Assembly (NCBI GenBank): GCA_012729015.1
Contig: JAAYDY010000074.1
Span: forward strand, 1 to 64,000
DNA length: 64,000 bases
Direction of reading: 5' to 3'
DNA from: Phycisphaerae bacterium
GTDB lineage: Bacteria; Planctomycetota; Phycisphaerae; FEN-1346; JAACEH01
Positions within the stretch are counted from its first letter, which is position 1. Every line of letters begins with the position of its first letter. The notes beneath the pieces were generated by a model. That model saw only the letters and a list, made by a program, of their open reading frames with translations, had not been told where the DNA came from and made no database searches. Shown piece after piece: positions 41,448 to 49,825 of this stretch. A program made the translations under genes and the position numbers.

Positions 41448-42860
41448 GTGACCGAGAAGAGAGAGTACTGTGGACTGTTTGGGGTGTTCGGACACCCGGA
41501 CGCCGTGGAGCGGGTGTACCTGGGGCTGTTCGCCCTTCAGCATCGCGGCCAGGAAAGCGCCGGCATCGCCTCGACCGACGGCTCTACCATCAAGCACCAC
41601 GTCGGCATGGGCCTGGTGCGCGACGTCTTCACCCGGCCCGATCTGGAGGCCCTTCGCAATCGTGCCGCCATCGGCCACGTGCGCTACAGCACCACCGGCT
41701 CCAGCCGCGTCGAAAACGCCCAACCCATGGTCGTTCGCTATAGCCGCGGGCCTGTGGCCGTCGCCCACAACGGCAACCTGACCAACGCGCGGCTCCTGCG
41801 TGACGAGTTCGAGGCGCGCGGCTCTATCTTCCGCACCACCAACGACACCGAGGTCATCGTCCACCTGCTTGCCGGCGTGGCCTCGCAGAACCTCGCCGAC
41901 CCGTACGCCTACGTCCTGGACCGCCTCGAAGGGGCCTACAGCCTCCTGATCCTCGCCCCCGACCGCCTCATCGCCGCATGCGACCCGTACAAGCTGCGGC
42001 CGCTGTCGCTCGGACGCCTCGGCGACGCCTATGTCGTCAGCAGCGAGACTTGCGCCTTCGACATGCTCAACATCACGCGCGTCCGCGACATCGAACCCGG
42101 CGAAATCCTCCACATCACCGAGGCCGGCCTGCGGTCCAGCACCTACTGCCACCCGGATCGCGTGCGACCGTCGCACTGCATCTTCGAGCACATCTACTTC
42201 TCGCGGCCCGACTCCTACGTCTTCGGCGACTCGGTCCACGCCGTGCGCCGCAACCTCGGGCGCCAGCTTGCCCGCGAGCACCCGACCGAGGCCGACGTCG
42301 TCGTGGCCATTCCCGACACCGGCCACTCGGCCGCTGTCGGCTACGCCCTCGAAAGCAACATCCCGCTGGATATCGGCTTCATCCGAAGCCACTACGTCGG
42401 CCGCACGTTCATCCAGCCCAGCCAGGCGGACCGGGCCTCCAGCGTCCAGGTGAAGCTGAACATCATGCGCGAGGTCGTCGAAGGCAAGCGCATCGTCGTG
42501 ATCGAAGACTCCGTGGTTCGCGGCACGACGACACGCGGCAAGATGGAAGCCCTGCGTGCCGCCGGGGCCAGGGAAATCCACCTGCGCGTCAGCAGCCCGC
42601 CCGTGCGCCACCCGTGCTTCTACGGCATCGATTTCCCGACGTCCAACGAGCTGATCGCCTCGGGCCGCACACCCAAGGAAATCGCCGACTTCCTCGGCAT
42701 CGACTCCATCGGGTACCTCTCGGTCCCGGGCACCCTCTCGTGCGTCAGCCGCCCGCCGAGCCACTACTGCACCGCCTGCTTCACCGGCCGCTACCCCGTC
42801 CCCATCGGCGCCCACATGGGCAAGTACGCTATGGAGCGTCACCAGCTCTCGATGTTCTGA
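41448..42860 (+). CDS. purF: Amidophosphoribosyltransferase
   Basis: The 470-residue enzyme makes 5-phosphoribosylamine from PRPP and glutamine, the first step of purine synthesis. GTG 41448 follows GAGGA and gives a seven-residue propeptide ahead of the nucleophile Cys8 (CGLFGVFG), as in the processed Bacillus type. Glutaminase motifs (LQHRGQESAGI, GHVRYSTTG, AHNGNL) precede the phosphoribosyltransferase domain with the PRPP loop IEDSVVRGTTT. Cysteines in SSETCAF, HPCFYGID and HYCTACF fit the [4Fe-4S] ligands of that type. A divergent PurM-like gene lies 2.7 kb downstream, but no other purine genes are nearby. Confidence 0.97.
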   Translation: MTEKREYCGLFGVFGHPDAVERVYLGLFALQHRGQESAGIASTDGSTIKHHVGMGLVRDVFTRPDLEALRNRAAIGHVRYSTTGSSRVENAQPMVVRYSRGPVAVAHNGNLTNARLLRDEFEARGSIFRTTNDTEVIVHLLAGVASQNLADPYAYVLDRLEGAYSLLILAPDRLIAACDPYKLRPLSLGRLGDAYVVSSETCAFDMLNITRVRDIEPGEILHITEAGLRSSTYCHPDRVRPSHCIFEHIYFSRPDSYVFGDSVHAVRRNLGRQLAREHPTEADVVVAIPDTGHSAAVGYALESNIPLDIGFIRSHYVGRTFIQPSQADRASSVQVKLNIMREVVEGKRIVVIEDSVVRGTTTRGKMEALRAAGAREIHLRVSSPPVRHPCFYGIDFPTSNELIASGRTPKEIADFLGIDSIGYLSVPGTLSCVSRPPSHYCTACFTGRYPVPIGAHMGKYAMERHQLSMF

Positions 42861-42890
42861 GCGACCGCCCCGCGCGGCAGAAGGGTTGCC

Positions 42891-43661
42891 ATGATCACGT
42901 TGCGTGCGCGGTACTACAGCCGTTTTCCCGGCGGCGGGATCGAGCCGTTGGAGACTCACGGCCGCTACGAGACCGTCTGCTGGAACGTGTCGCTGCGGGA
43001 GACGGCCCTGGTGTGTCTGGACGTGTGGGACCGCGACGCACAGCGCGACCTGCACGCCGAGGACGACCGCGTGACCGTCGAGCGGATCGTCCCCGTGCTG
43101 AACGCGAGCCGCGCCGCCGGGCTCACCGTGATCCATGCCCCGGCGCCGCCCATCGCCCGCCGCCATGCCAACTACGTCGGCGGCTGTGCCGTGTCGCCGG
43201 CCGTGACGCCATGGCCGCCGCAGGACTTCCGCCGGCGACAGGGCGCCTATGCGGCTCTCACGCGCCCGGACGACCAGCGGCGGCTGGACGCCTGGAAGGC
43301 GCTGGAGTCCGCCGACTTCCACCCGCAGGTGCGGCCGCAGGGGGCCGAACCCGTGATCGCCACCGGCGACGAGCTGCACCGCCTCTGCCAGGAGCGCCGC
43401 CTGCTGCACCTGGTCTACGTGGGGTTCCACACGCCCGGTTGTATGACCGGCCGCAACTATGGGCTCGTGGCGATGCAGGCCCGCGGGTACACCGTCATCC
43501 TGCTCCGCGACTGCACCAACGGCATGGAAACGAACGAGACGCTTCCCACGCGAACCTGCCTGCGCGGCAGCGTGGCCTTCCTCGAACAGACCGGCATCCT
43601 GACGATGACCGGCGACGAGTTCGCCGCAGCCCTGGCGACGACCCGAGCCCCCGGCGCGTGA
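42891..43661 (+). CDS. Isochorismatase-like cysteine hydrolase
   Basis: The 256-residue protein has the isochorismatase/nicotinamidase fold with Asp44 in LVCLDVWDRD and nucleophile Cys184 in GFHTPGCMTGRNYG. The C-terminal ILLRDCTNGMET block also matches. Relatives hydrolyse amides or vinyl ethers such as nicotinamide, biuret or N-carbamoyl compounds; the substrate here is unknown. It has an insertion between the two catalytic motifs (about residues 85-140) that may form a lid. ATG 42891 follows GAAGGG. It lies 30 bases after purF and may share its transcript. Confidence 0.85.
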   Translation: MITLRARYYSRFPGGGIEPLETHGRYETVCWNVSLRETALVCLDVWDRDAQRDLHAEDDRVTVERIVPVLNASRAAGLTVIHAPAPPIARRHANYVGGCAVSPAVTPWPPQDFRRRQGAYAALTRPDDQRRLDAWKALESADFHPQVRPQGAEPVIATGDELHRLCQERRLLHLVYVGFHTPGCMTGRNYGLVAMQARGYTVILLRDCTNGMETNETLPTRTCLRGSVAFLEQTGILTMTGDEFAAALATTRAPGA

Positions 43662-43692
43662 CCGCCATCCCGCGCCGCACCGGCCATTCCCC

Positions 43693-43738
43693 CCCGCTCC
43701 CCCTTGCCGCCCTCGCGCGGCCGGTCTATACTCTGGAG
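43693..43738 (+). repeat. 46-bp direct repeat with promoter, copy 1
   Basis: This block matches 45490-45535 at 42 of 46 positions. It contains TTGCCG (43704-43709), a 17-base spacer and TATACT (43727-43732), so it is also a likely promoter, here for the gene at 43963. The two copies flank an AT-richer gene and a transposase relic. The rest of the gap 43662-43962 contains only a G+C-rich palindromic patch near 43741-43770 and a GGAGG ribosome site at 43951. Confidence 0.75.
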
Positions 43739-43962
43739 CGTGTGGGGCGAGCTCGGCGGACCCACCCCACGGGCTGTCAACCTGGCGGCGGCACCGGAGC
43801 CACCGCTGAGGCAACGGTGACCGGTACGGGGTTCCAGGACGCCACAAGCACGCTGCCATTGGAAAGGATATGGAAGGGGCCACGTACGCCCCAATGGACA
43901 GCTTGGTCTCATTTGCTCAAAGCGGCTAACGACTCCAGCCAGAATGAAATGGAGGAACCGTA

Positions 43963-45189
43963 ATGAGATATAGGGGGACGTACTATATCGTGGCGAGCCT
44001 TCTGTGTTGTGCTGGTGTTACGGCAGCGCACGATCCGGCTGCTGAAAATCCGCGACCGATTTGTCTGTTCCAACAAGACGGACACTATGTTGTCGTAGGC
44101 TGGAAGCCGGCGATGGTTAATGCCCAAGGTCGGCCTCCAAGAATCATATCGCTTCCCCCACTGAAGGCGCTTCCCTCGAGCACTATCAAACATCTGGAGA
44201 CTCTTCCGGAATATGCGGACACGCTGCGCAAGTTTCCAGAATTGGCGAGGCGGCAACGTCAGTTGGACGACAGCGCCCCTTATCAAAAAGCTCCACTCTA
44301 CCAGATGTTTGAATGTTGGATTGAAAAGCAATACGATAAGGATTACTATGAGATGAACGCAGAGGGGGAGGTGGACAAGAGTCGTTTGGGCACACTAACA
44401 CTCGAGCCCCATGGTATGCCCCCGATGGGGGTACTGATCCCGAACTACAAGCAGCCTGAAGCCGATCTAGTCAAACCGGTCCTCTTCTGCATTGAGGGCC
44501 GGTTCTATTCGGTTTATGGAGACTGCCAGGTGGCCGGGCATGTGCCCATTAAAGGTTATCCCGATGACTTAGCTGCGCTACGATATGCCGGCAATTCTCT
44601 TTATGCCTGTAGCAAAGAGCTGTCGCCGCCGCTTCAGTCATGCGGCGTTGGTAAGGACGGGGTGATCTGGCTGGCCGATTTGGAAGGACACGTGGCGTTC
44701 TTCAGGACGAAGTCCACGGACTTCATTCGGTCATGCACTGCAATTGCAGGGGCCGTTCGGTTGTTGATTCCGCGAGATAACCGGACCGACTCGGTCTTTG
44801 CCTTCGATACTGAAAAGAAGGTCTTTCGAGAGTACCAGGTCGCCATCGGGGAGAAGGTTGTAGTTACTCCAGCTACTCTTACGTTGCCGTCCGACGCTGG
44901 GCAGGTGCTGTACAGTGATGCCGAGCAAGTAGTCTTTCTTGCGGCCGATCGGGTCGTAGTTCAGCCCCGCAAAGTTGGAGAGAAAGAGCGTGCCCTATCC
45001 CTCGGTCTAGGCAAGAATGAAAAGGTGTGGGAGGGACTATGCCTGCCCAAGACGAAGGAGGTCGCCATGCTGGTCGGGCCTGCCCTACAGTTATCAGAGA
45101 AACTGCCCGAGTACTCGAAACTCAGTGAGACGAACAAGAGTTGGGACAACATGCGATTGCACGTTGTGAAGCTCCTCGCCGATAAATAG
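43963..45189 (+). CDS. Exported protein of unknown function, AT-richer than neighbours
   Basis: The 408-residue protein starts at ATG 43963 behind GGAGG with a signal peptide (cleavage near VTAAHD). The mature part has several strand-like segments such as VLFCIEGRFYSVYGD and DSVFAFDTEKKVFREY that recall propeller blades, but no family is recognised. Base composition and codon use are plainly less GC-rich than in all flanking genes, with frequent A/T third positions, which suggests recent acquisition. It lies between two 46-bp direct repeats together with a relic of a REP-associated transposase. The start and coding nature are well supported; the function is unknown. Confidence 0.82.
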   Translation: MRYRGTYYIVASLLCCAGVTAAHDPAAENPRPICLFQQDGHYVVVGWKPAMVNAQGRPPRIISLPPLKALPSSTIKHLETLPEYADTLRKFPELARRQRQLDDSAPYQKAPLYQMFECWIEKQYDKDYYEMNAEGEVDKSRLGTLTLEPHGMPPMGVLIPNYKQPEADLVKPVLFCIEGRFYSVYGDCQVAGHVPIKGYPDDLAALRYAGNSLYACSKELSPPLQSCGVGKDGVIWLADLEGHVAFFRTKSTDFIRSCTAIAGAVRLLIPRDNRTDSVFAFDTEKKVFREYQVAIGEKVVVTPATLTLPSDAGQVLYSDAEQVVFLAADRVVVQPRKVGEKERALSLGLGKNEKVWEGLCLPKTKEVAMLVGPALQLSEKLPEYSKLSETNKSWDNMRLHVVKLLADK

Positions 45190-45220
45190 GCTGTCTCGGA
45201 AAACGGTCATGATAGAGCCG

Positions 45221-45245
45221 GTAGGGTGGGTCCACCGGACCCACG
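45221..45245 (+). repeat. REP-like element, left member of inverted pair
   Basis: GTAGGG plus the stem TGGGTCC/GGACCCA. It is a perfect 25-base inverted copy of 45405-45429, and the transposase remnant lies between the two. Confidence 0.9.
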
Positions 45246-45262
45246 AGGGACGCTGCATTCTC

Positions 45263-45376
45263 ATGGCGAGTTATCGGCAGGCTTTCGTGCCGGGTGGCAC
45301 GTTCCTTTTCACGGCGGTGCCCCTTGACCGGCGAGCGATGCTGGCCACGGCGGCGCCCCTGCGTCTGCTCGGTTGA
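45263..45376 (+). pseudogene. Remnant of a REP-associated tyrosine transposase (RAYT)
   Basis: The 37-codon frame begins MASYRQAFVPGGTFLFTAV and PLDRRAML, which is the typical N-terminus of Y1/RAYT transposases (R-x-FVPGGT-x-FFTV). It then ends after a few unrelated residues, so the HUH motif and catalytic tyrosine are missing. Perfect inverted REP-like elements flank it at 45221-45245 and 45405-45429, as in intact REP-RAYT units. It marks a decayed copy; active copies would have to be elsewhere in the genome. Confidence 0.75.
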
Positions 45377-45404
45377 ACTGTCCGGGGCTACGCGGCTCGT
45401 TCCG

Positions 45405-45429
45405 CGTGGGTCCGGTGGACCCACCCTAC
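45405..45429 (-). repeat. REP-like element, right member of inverted pair
   Basis: Perfect inverse complement of 45221-45245. The GTAG head faces rightwards on the minus strand. Confidence 0.9.
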
Positions 45430-45489
45430 GGGTCGCCCCGAGGGCACCTCACAGAACACATGATACGCCATCCTTGAAGCTACCCGCCG

Positions 45490-45535
45490 CCCGCTCCCCC
45501 TTGCCGCGGCCGCGCGGGCGGTCTATACTCTGGAG
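45490..45535 (+). repeat. 46-bp direct repeat with promoter, copy 2
   Basis: Second copy of the block at 43693-43738. TTGCCG (45501-45506), a 17-base spacer and TATACT (45524-45529) form a promoter for the PurM-like gene starting at 45563. The gap 45190-45562 otherwise contains only the REP-RAYT relic. Confidence 0.78.
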
Positions 45536-45562
45536 GCCGAATGTCGCCGACAGAGGGCCGAT

Positions 45563-46534
45563 ATGACCACATCACGAGCCAGGCGAACTCACGGGTTGCG
45601 CGTGCTGCCGGGCGGAGGCGACCTGGCGGTCCGGGTGTCGCTCGACTACGAGCAGACGCTGTTCCGTCGCAACTATCGCCGCCCGGTGCTGGTCGCAGCC
45701 GCGGTGACGGCCGAGGCCGAGGACGTGGCGCGATGGTCGGCGGCCGGGGCGCTCGATCTGCTCGGCGCCGACGTGGCGGCGCGGGCACTCAACCGAATCG
45801 CCGCCGAAGGGGCCGAGCCGCTCATGCTCCAGGCCATTGTCCGCGGCGGCCGGGGCGATGACGCCCGACGGGCCACCGACGGCATGGCCGAGGCGTGTCT
45901 GGCGGCCGATTGCGCGTTCATCGACGAGCTGCTGCCTGCCCAGGCCGGGCAGGGCGGGGGCGAGTTGCTGACGGTCATGGCCGCGGCGACCGGCGTCGTC
46001 GAGAAGAGCCGCATGATGGACGTTCGCCGCTTCGAGCCGGGCGACGCCGTGCTGGCCATCGGCAGCGACCGCCTGTGGCCCGACACGCTCGACCCGGCGC
46101 GCCAGGCGCTGCGAACGGCCGCCCCCGACAAGCCCCTGGGCGACCTGGGTTACACGGCGGCCGAGGCGTTGGTGCGGCCGGCCCCGGTCCTGGCCGGAAG
46201 CCTTCAGCAGGTGCTTCGCCAGTACCACGTCAAGCGCGTCGTCCACGCCATGACGCCGGTCGAGGCCGACGGCCTTGCGGCGGCGCTGGAGCGCCTGACG
46301 GCCGGCCGATTCGAGGTTCGCCGCGGCAAGCCGCGACGTGCGTACTCGGCGCTGATGGCGGCGTTGGATTTGCCCGAATCCGTCGAGGGCGCCGACGAAG
46401 GGCACTTGGCGGGCATCGGGTTCCTGATGGTCGCCGGCAGCCCGTTTGCCGCGGCCATCGCACGCCGCCTGCGGCGCGCGGGCCATCCGGTGTACCAGTT
46501 CGGCCGCCTGGCCGAGGCGGCTTCGCATTCGTGA
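45563..46534 (+). CDS. Divergent PurM-like (AIR synthase-related) protein
   Basis: The 323-residue protein has the order of phosphoribosylformylglycinamidine cyclo-ligase: DLLGADVAARALNRIAAEGAEPL in place of the metal/ATP-handling DLVAMCVNDIIVQGAEPL region, ATGVVEKSRMMDVRRFEPGDAVLAI, and LGYTAAEALVRPAPVLAGSL. However, the N-terminal GVGTKL segment is absent, the GGETAEMPG segment reads IDELLPAQAG, and the late HITGGG segment reads VVHAMTPVE. It may be a pseudoenzyme or have a changed substrate. ATG 45563 follows AGAGGG. It lies 20 bases before asnB and is probably co-transcribed. No canonical purM is in the window, so loss or replacement cannot be judged. Confidence 0.75.
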   Translation: MTTSRARRTHGLRVLPGGGDLAVRVSLDYEQTLFRRNYRRPVLVAAAVTAEAEDVARWSAAGALDLLGADVAARALNRIAAEGAEPLMLQAIVRGGRGDDARRATDGMAEACLAADCAFIDELLPAQAGQGGGELLTVMAAATGVVEKSRMMDVRRFEPGDAVLAIGSDRLWPDTLDPARQALRTAAPDKPLGDLGYTAAEALVRPAPVLAGSLQQVLRQYHVKRVVHAMTPVEADGLAAALERLTAGRFEVRRGKPRRAYSALMAALDLPESVEGADEGHLAGIGFLMVAGSPFAAAIARRLRRAGHPVYQFGRLAEAASHS

Positions 46535-46553
46535 CGTGTCCCCGGGGAAGACC

Positions 46554-48467
46554 ATGTGCGGCATCGCCGGCCTGATCACTCGCGACGGCTCACCGGTTGA
46601 CGTCGGCCTGCTGCGACGCATGGCCGCCGCCATGGCCCATCGCGGTCCCGACGAGCAGCGGACGTGGATCGACCCCGAACGGCCATCGTGCGGCCTGGCC
46701 CACGCGCGGCTGGCCGTGCTCGACCCAGCCGGCGGACGCCAGCCCATGACCGATCCGGACCATCCGCGGCGGGCCGTCGTCTTCAACGGCGAAATCTACA
46801 ACCATCGCGACCTGCGGCGAGAACTGGAAGCTCGCGGACGCCGGTTCCTCAGCGATCACAGCGACACCGAAGTCCTCCTGCCGCTCTATGGCGAGTGCGG
46901 CGACGCCGTGCCGGAGCGTCTGCGCGGCATGTTCGCCTTCGGCCTCTACGACGGCCCCGGTGCGCGGCTTGTCCTGGCACGCGACCGCCTCGGCCAGAAG
47001 CCGCTCTACTGGACCGTCACGGACCGCTGCTTCGCCTTCGCAACGGAGTTGCCGGCGCTGGCGGCGGTGCCCGGCGTGTCGCGCGACCTCGACCGCGAGG
47101 CGCTCGGACTGTACCTCGTGCTCGGCTACGTCCCGGCGCCACTGACGATCTACCGCGGCGTCCGCAAACTGCCGCCGGCGAGCCGCCTGGTCGTGCCGCT
47201 GGACGCCTCCGGGGGGGGGGCGCTGACGCCGTCGCGGTACTGGACCCTTCCCGTGCCGTTGCAGGATGCCGCCAACGCTCCCGTGACCGACGACGCCGCG
47301 CTGGCAGCGGCGCTGCGCGACGCCGTGGCCGTGCGGCTCGAGGCCGACGTGCCCCTGGGCTTCTTCCTGTCCGGCGGGCTCGATTCGTCCCTGGTGGCGG
47401 CCCTGGCCAGGCAGGCGTGCCCGGATCGGCCCCTGCGGACGTTCTCGATGAGCTTTCCCGACGCCCGCTACGACGAGTCGCGATTCGCCGAACGCGTCGC
47501 ACGCCACATCCGCGCCGAGCACACGCGGCTGGAACTCGCCCCGGCGTCGCTCCGGGAACTCCTGCCGACGATCGCGCGGACGTTCGGCGAGCCGTTCGCC
47601 GATGCGTCGGCGATTCCGACGTACCTGCTCTGCCGCGAGGCCCGACACCACGTGACCGTGGCCCTCTCGGGCGACGGCGGCGACGAGCTGTTCGGCGGCT
47701 ACGATCGCTACCGCGCCGTCGCACTGGCGCAACGTCTGGACCGCGCCGACCCGCTGAAGTCGCTTCTGGCGCTCATCGGCAAGGCCGTGCCGCGGGGGAG
47801 CGATCTCAAGAGCCGCCGGTCGCGGCTGCGACGGTTTGCCGACGCGCTGGCCGACGACCCGGTGACGCGCTACCTGCGGTGGGTGTCGCCGTTTCATGAG
47901 GCGGATCCGGCGGCGATTGCCCGGCGCGAAGCGGGCCGCGGCGACGATCCGATGCGCGACGCGGCCGGCCATCTCCGGCAGTGTCTTCCCGGCGGCGCCT
48001 CGATGCCGTTCGCCGAACGGGTGAGGGCCCTGGACGTGGCCACGTATCTTCCGGGAGACGTGCTGACCAAGGTGGACCGGGCGTCGATGGCCCACGGCCT
48101 GGAGGTGCGTTCGCCGCTGCTGGACCATCGGCTGGCCGAGTTGGTCCTCTCGCTGCCGCTGGGCCGGCACGTGGGTCTGCGACGGCAGAAGACGCTGTTG
48201 CGGCGCCTGGCGGCGGGTCTGCTGCCGCCGGAGATTCTCGCCCGGCCGAAGATGGGGTTCGGCGTGCCGATCGCGGCGTGGCTGGCCGGGCCCGAGGCCG
48301 GCTGGATGCGCGAGCAACTGGCCGGTGGGCCACTCGCCGCGTCAGGGCTGGTTGACGGCGCCACCCTTCGCCGTTACATTGACGAGCACACAAGCCGTCG
48401 CGCGGACCACGGCCCGCGACTCTATTCGCTCCTGGTGCTGGATCAGTTCTTGCGCGACGGGCCGTGA
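46554..48467 (+). CDS. asnB: Asparagine synthase (glutamine-hydrolysing)
   Basis: The 637-residue protein has an N-terminal class II glutaminase with Cys2 after the start (MCGIAGLITRDG), MAHRGPDEQ and FNGEIYNH. The ATP-dependent synthetase domain follows, with SGGLDSSLVAALA, SMSFPDARYDES and LSGDGGDELFGGYDRY. It makes asparagine from aspartate, or may modify a glycan or peptide precursor, since AsnB homologues of this length also occur in surface polysaccharide loci. A run of ten G residues at 47211-47220 lies in the coding sequence (LDASGGGALTPS) and could allow slippage. ATG 46554 follows GGGGAAG, 20 bases after the PurM-like gene. Confidence 0.92.
   Translation: MCGIAGLITRDGSPVDVGLLRRMAAAMAHRGPDEQRTWIDPERPSCGLAHARLAVLDPAGGRQPMTDPDHPRRAVVFNGEIYNHRDLRRELEARGRRFLSDHSDTEVLLPLYGECGDAVPERLRGMFAFGLYDGPGARLVLARDRLGQKPLYWTVTDRCFAFATELPALAAVPGVSRDLDREALGLYLVLGYVPAPLTIYRGVRKLPPASRLVVPLDASGGGALTPSRYWTLPVPLQDAANAPVTDDAALAAALRDAVAVRLEADVPLGFFLSGGLDSSLVAALARQACPDRPLRTFSMSFPDARYDESRFAERVARHIRAEHTRLELAPASLRELLPTIARTFGEPFADASAIPTYLLCREARHHVTVALSGDGGDELFGGYDRYRAVALAQRLDRADPLKSLLALIGKAVPRGSDLKSRRSRLRRFADALADDPVTRYLRWVSPFHEADPAAIARREAGRGDDPMRDAAGHLRQCLPGGASMPFAERVRALDVATYLPGDVLTKVDRASMAHGLEVRSPLLDHRLAELVLSLPLGRHVGLRRQKTLLRRLAAGLLPPEILARPKMGFGVPIAAWLAGPEAGWMREQLAGGPLAASGLVDGATLRRYIDEHTSRRADHGPRLYSLLVLDQFLRDGP
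47211..47220 (+). repeat. Ten-G homopolymer inside asnB
   Basis: An uninterrupted run of ten G residues encodes the glycines of the interdomain linker of AsnB. In the given sequence the frame is intact. Such runs are hot spots for slippage during replication and for sequencing errors. Confidence 0.9.
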
Positions 48468-48491
48468 CACGTGAGCCGCAGGAGGACACGC

Positions 48492-49814
48492 ATGAGCGAG
48501 CCGTCCGATTCTCCGCAGCCCGCCGCACGATCCTGGCGCGAGGCCGTGCGCGGCAACGTTCTGGCCATGGGCCTCGTGAGCCTGCTGACCGACGCCGGCA
48601 GCGAGATGGTGAATCCGCTGCTGCCGATCTTCATCACGGGCCTCGTCCCGGTGGGCTGGGCGGCCGTGTACGTCGGATTGATGGAAGGCGTCGCCGAGAC
48701 CACGGCGAGTCTGCTCAAGATCTTCTCCGGCCGCATCAGCGACCGCCTCGGCAAACGCAAAGCCCTGGTCGTTCTCGGCTATGGGCTGTCGTCGCTGTGC
48801 CGTCCGCTGACGGGCCTGGCCGGGGCGGGCTGGCACGTCCTGGGGCTGAAGTTCGCCGACCGCATCGGCAAAGGCATTCGCACCAGCCCGCGCGACGCCC
48901 TGATCGGCGACTCCGTCGGACCCCGGCATCGCGGCCTGGCCTTCAGTTTCCATCGCATCATGGACCATATCGGGGCCATCATCGGCCCGGTCGTTGCCGT
49001 GGCGATCCTCTACGCCATGCTCGGCAGCGTTCTCTGGCGCGGGCACGGCGAACAGGCCACCGGCGACGAAATGCACGCGATGCGGTGGCTGTTCGCCGTG
49101 TCGCTGATACCCGGCATCCTGGCCATGGCGGCGCTGGTGCTGAAGGTCCGCGAGACAGCGCCCAGGGCCGCCCCGTCGTCGCCCGGCGCCGACTCGCGCC
49201 GAGCCGGCCTGCCCGGCCGCTTCTACGCCTTCGTCGCCATAGCCACGCTGTTCGCCCTTGGCAACAGCAGCGACTACTTCCTTCTCTACTACGCACGCGC
49301 CAGTTTCGGCTTCAGCATCCTCGAAGTCATGGCCTTGTGGATGGTGCTGCACTTCTCGAAGGTCGTCTTCAGCATTCCCGGCGGGGTGGTGTCAGACCGC
49401 ATCGGGCGTCGGCCGGTGATTGTCGCCGGGTGGCTCGTCTATGCCGCGGTCTACCTCGGCCTGTCGCGGGCCGACACGGCCTGGCACCTCTGGGCGCTGG
49501 TGGCCGCCTATGGATTCTATTACGGAATGACCGAGGGCGTGGAGAAGGCCCTCGTGGCCGACTTCGTGCCCAGCCGGTTCCGAGGCACCGCCTACGGCAT
49601 CTATCACGGAGCCGTCGGCATCGCCGCGCTGCCGGCCAGCCTGGTCTTCGGCCTGCTCTGGAAATACTGCGAACAGATGCAACCGGGGCTCGGTCCGATG
49701 GTGGCCTTCAGCGTGGGCGCGGCCCTGGCCGGCCTGGCGGCCGTGTTGCTGACGATCCTGCTCGGCACCGCACGCGGGACACGCCACGCCGCCGACGCGA
49801 CGTCGACCGTGTAA
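48492..49814 (+). CDS. Major facilitator superfamily transporter
   Basis: The 440-residue protein has about twelve membrane helices and MFS loop motifs such as GRISDRLGKRKALVVLGYGLSSLCRPL and VVSDRIGRRPVIVAGW. DRIGKGIRTSPRDALIGDS and GLAFSFHRIMDHIGAIIGP place it with the fosmidomycin-resistance/YcaD-like or uncharacterised planctomycetal MFS branch. The substrate cannot be read from the sequence. ATG 48492 follows AGGAGGA exactly; a GTG at 48471 is rejected. It ends 11 bases before the convergent peptidase gene. Confidence 0.9.
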   Translation: MSEPSDSPQPAARSWREAVRGNVLAMGLVSLLTDAGSEMVNPLLPIFITGLVPVGWAAVYVGLMEGVAETTASLLKIFSGRISDRLGKRKALVVLGYGLSSLCRPLTGLAGAGWHVLGLKFADRIGKGIRTSPRDALIGDSVGPRHRGLAFSFHRIMDHIGAIIGPVVAVAILYAMLGSVLWRGHGEQATGDEMHAMRWLFAVSLIPGILAMAALVLKVRETAPRAAPSSPGADSRRAGLPGRFYAFVAIATLFALGNSSDYFLLYYARASFGFSILEVMALWMVLHFSKVVFSIPGGVVSDRIGRRPVIVAGWLVYAAVYLGLSRADTAWHLWALVAAYGFYYGMTEGVEKALVADFVPSRFRGTAYGIYHGAVGIAALPASLVFGLLWKYCEQMQPGLGPMVAFSVGAALAGLAAVLLTILLGTARGTRHAADATSTV

Positions 49815-49825
49815 GGCGACCCGCG

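Noticed and set aside
40200..43883. A 1227-codon open frame on the minus strand across the binding protein, purF and the cysteine hydrolase
   Set aside because: It runs through three well-supported genes and two predicted promoters and resembles no protein.
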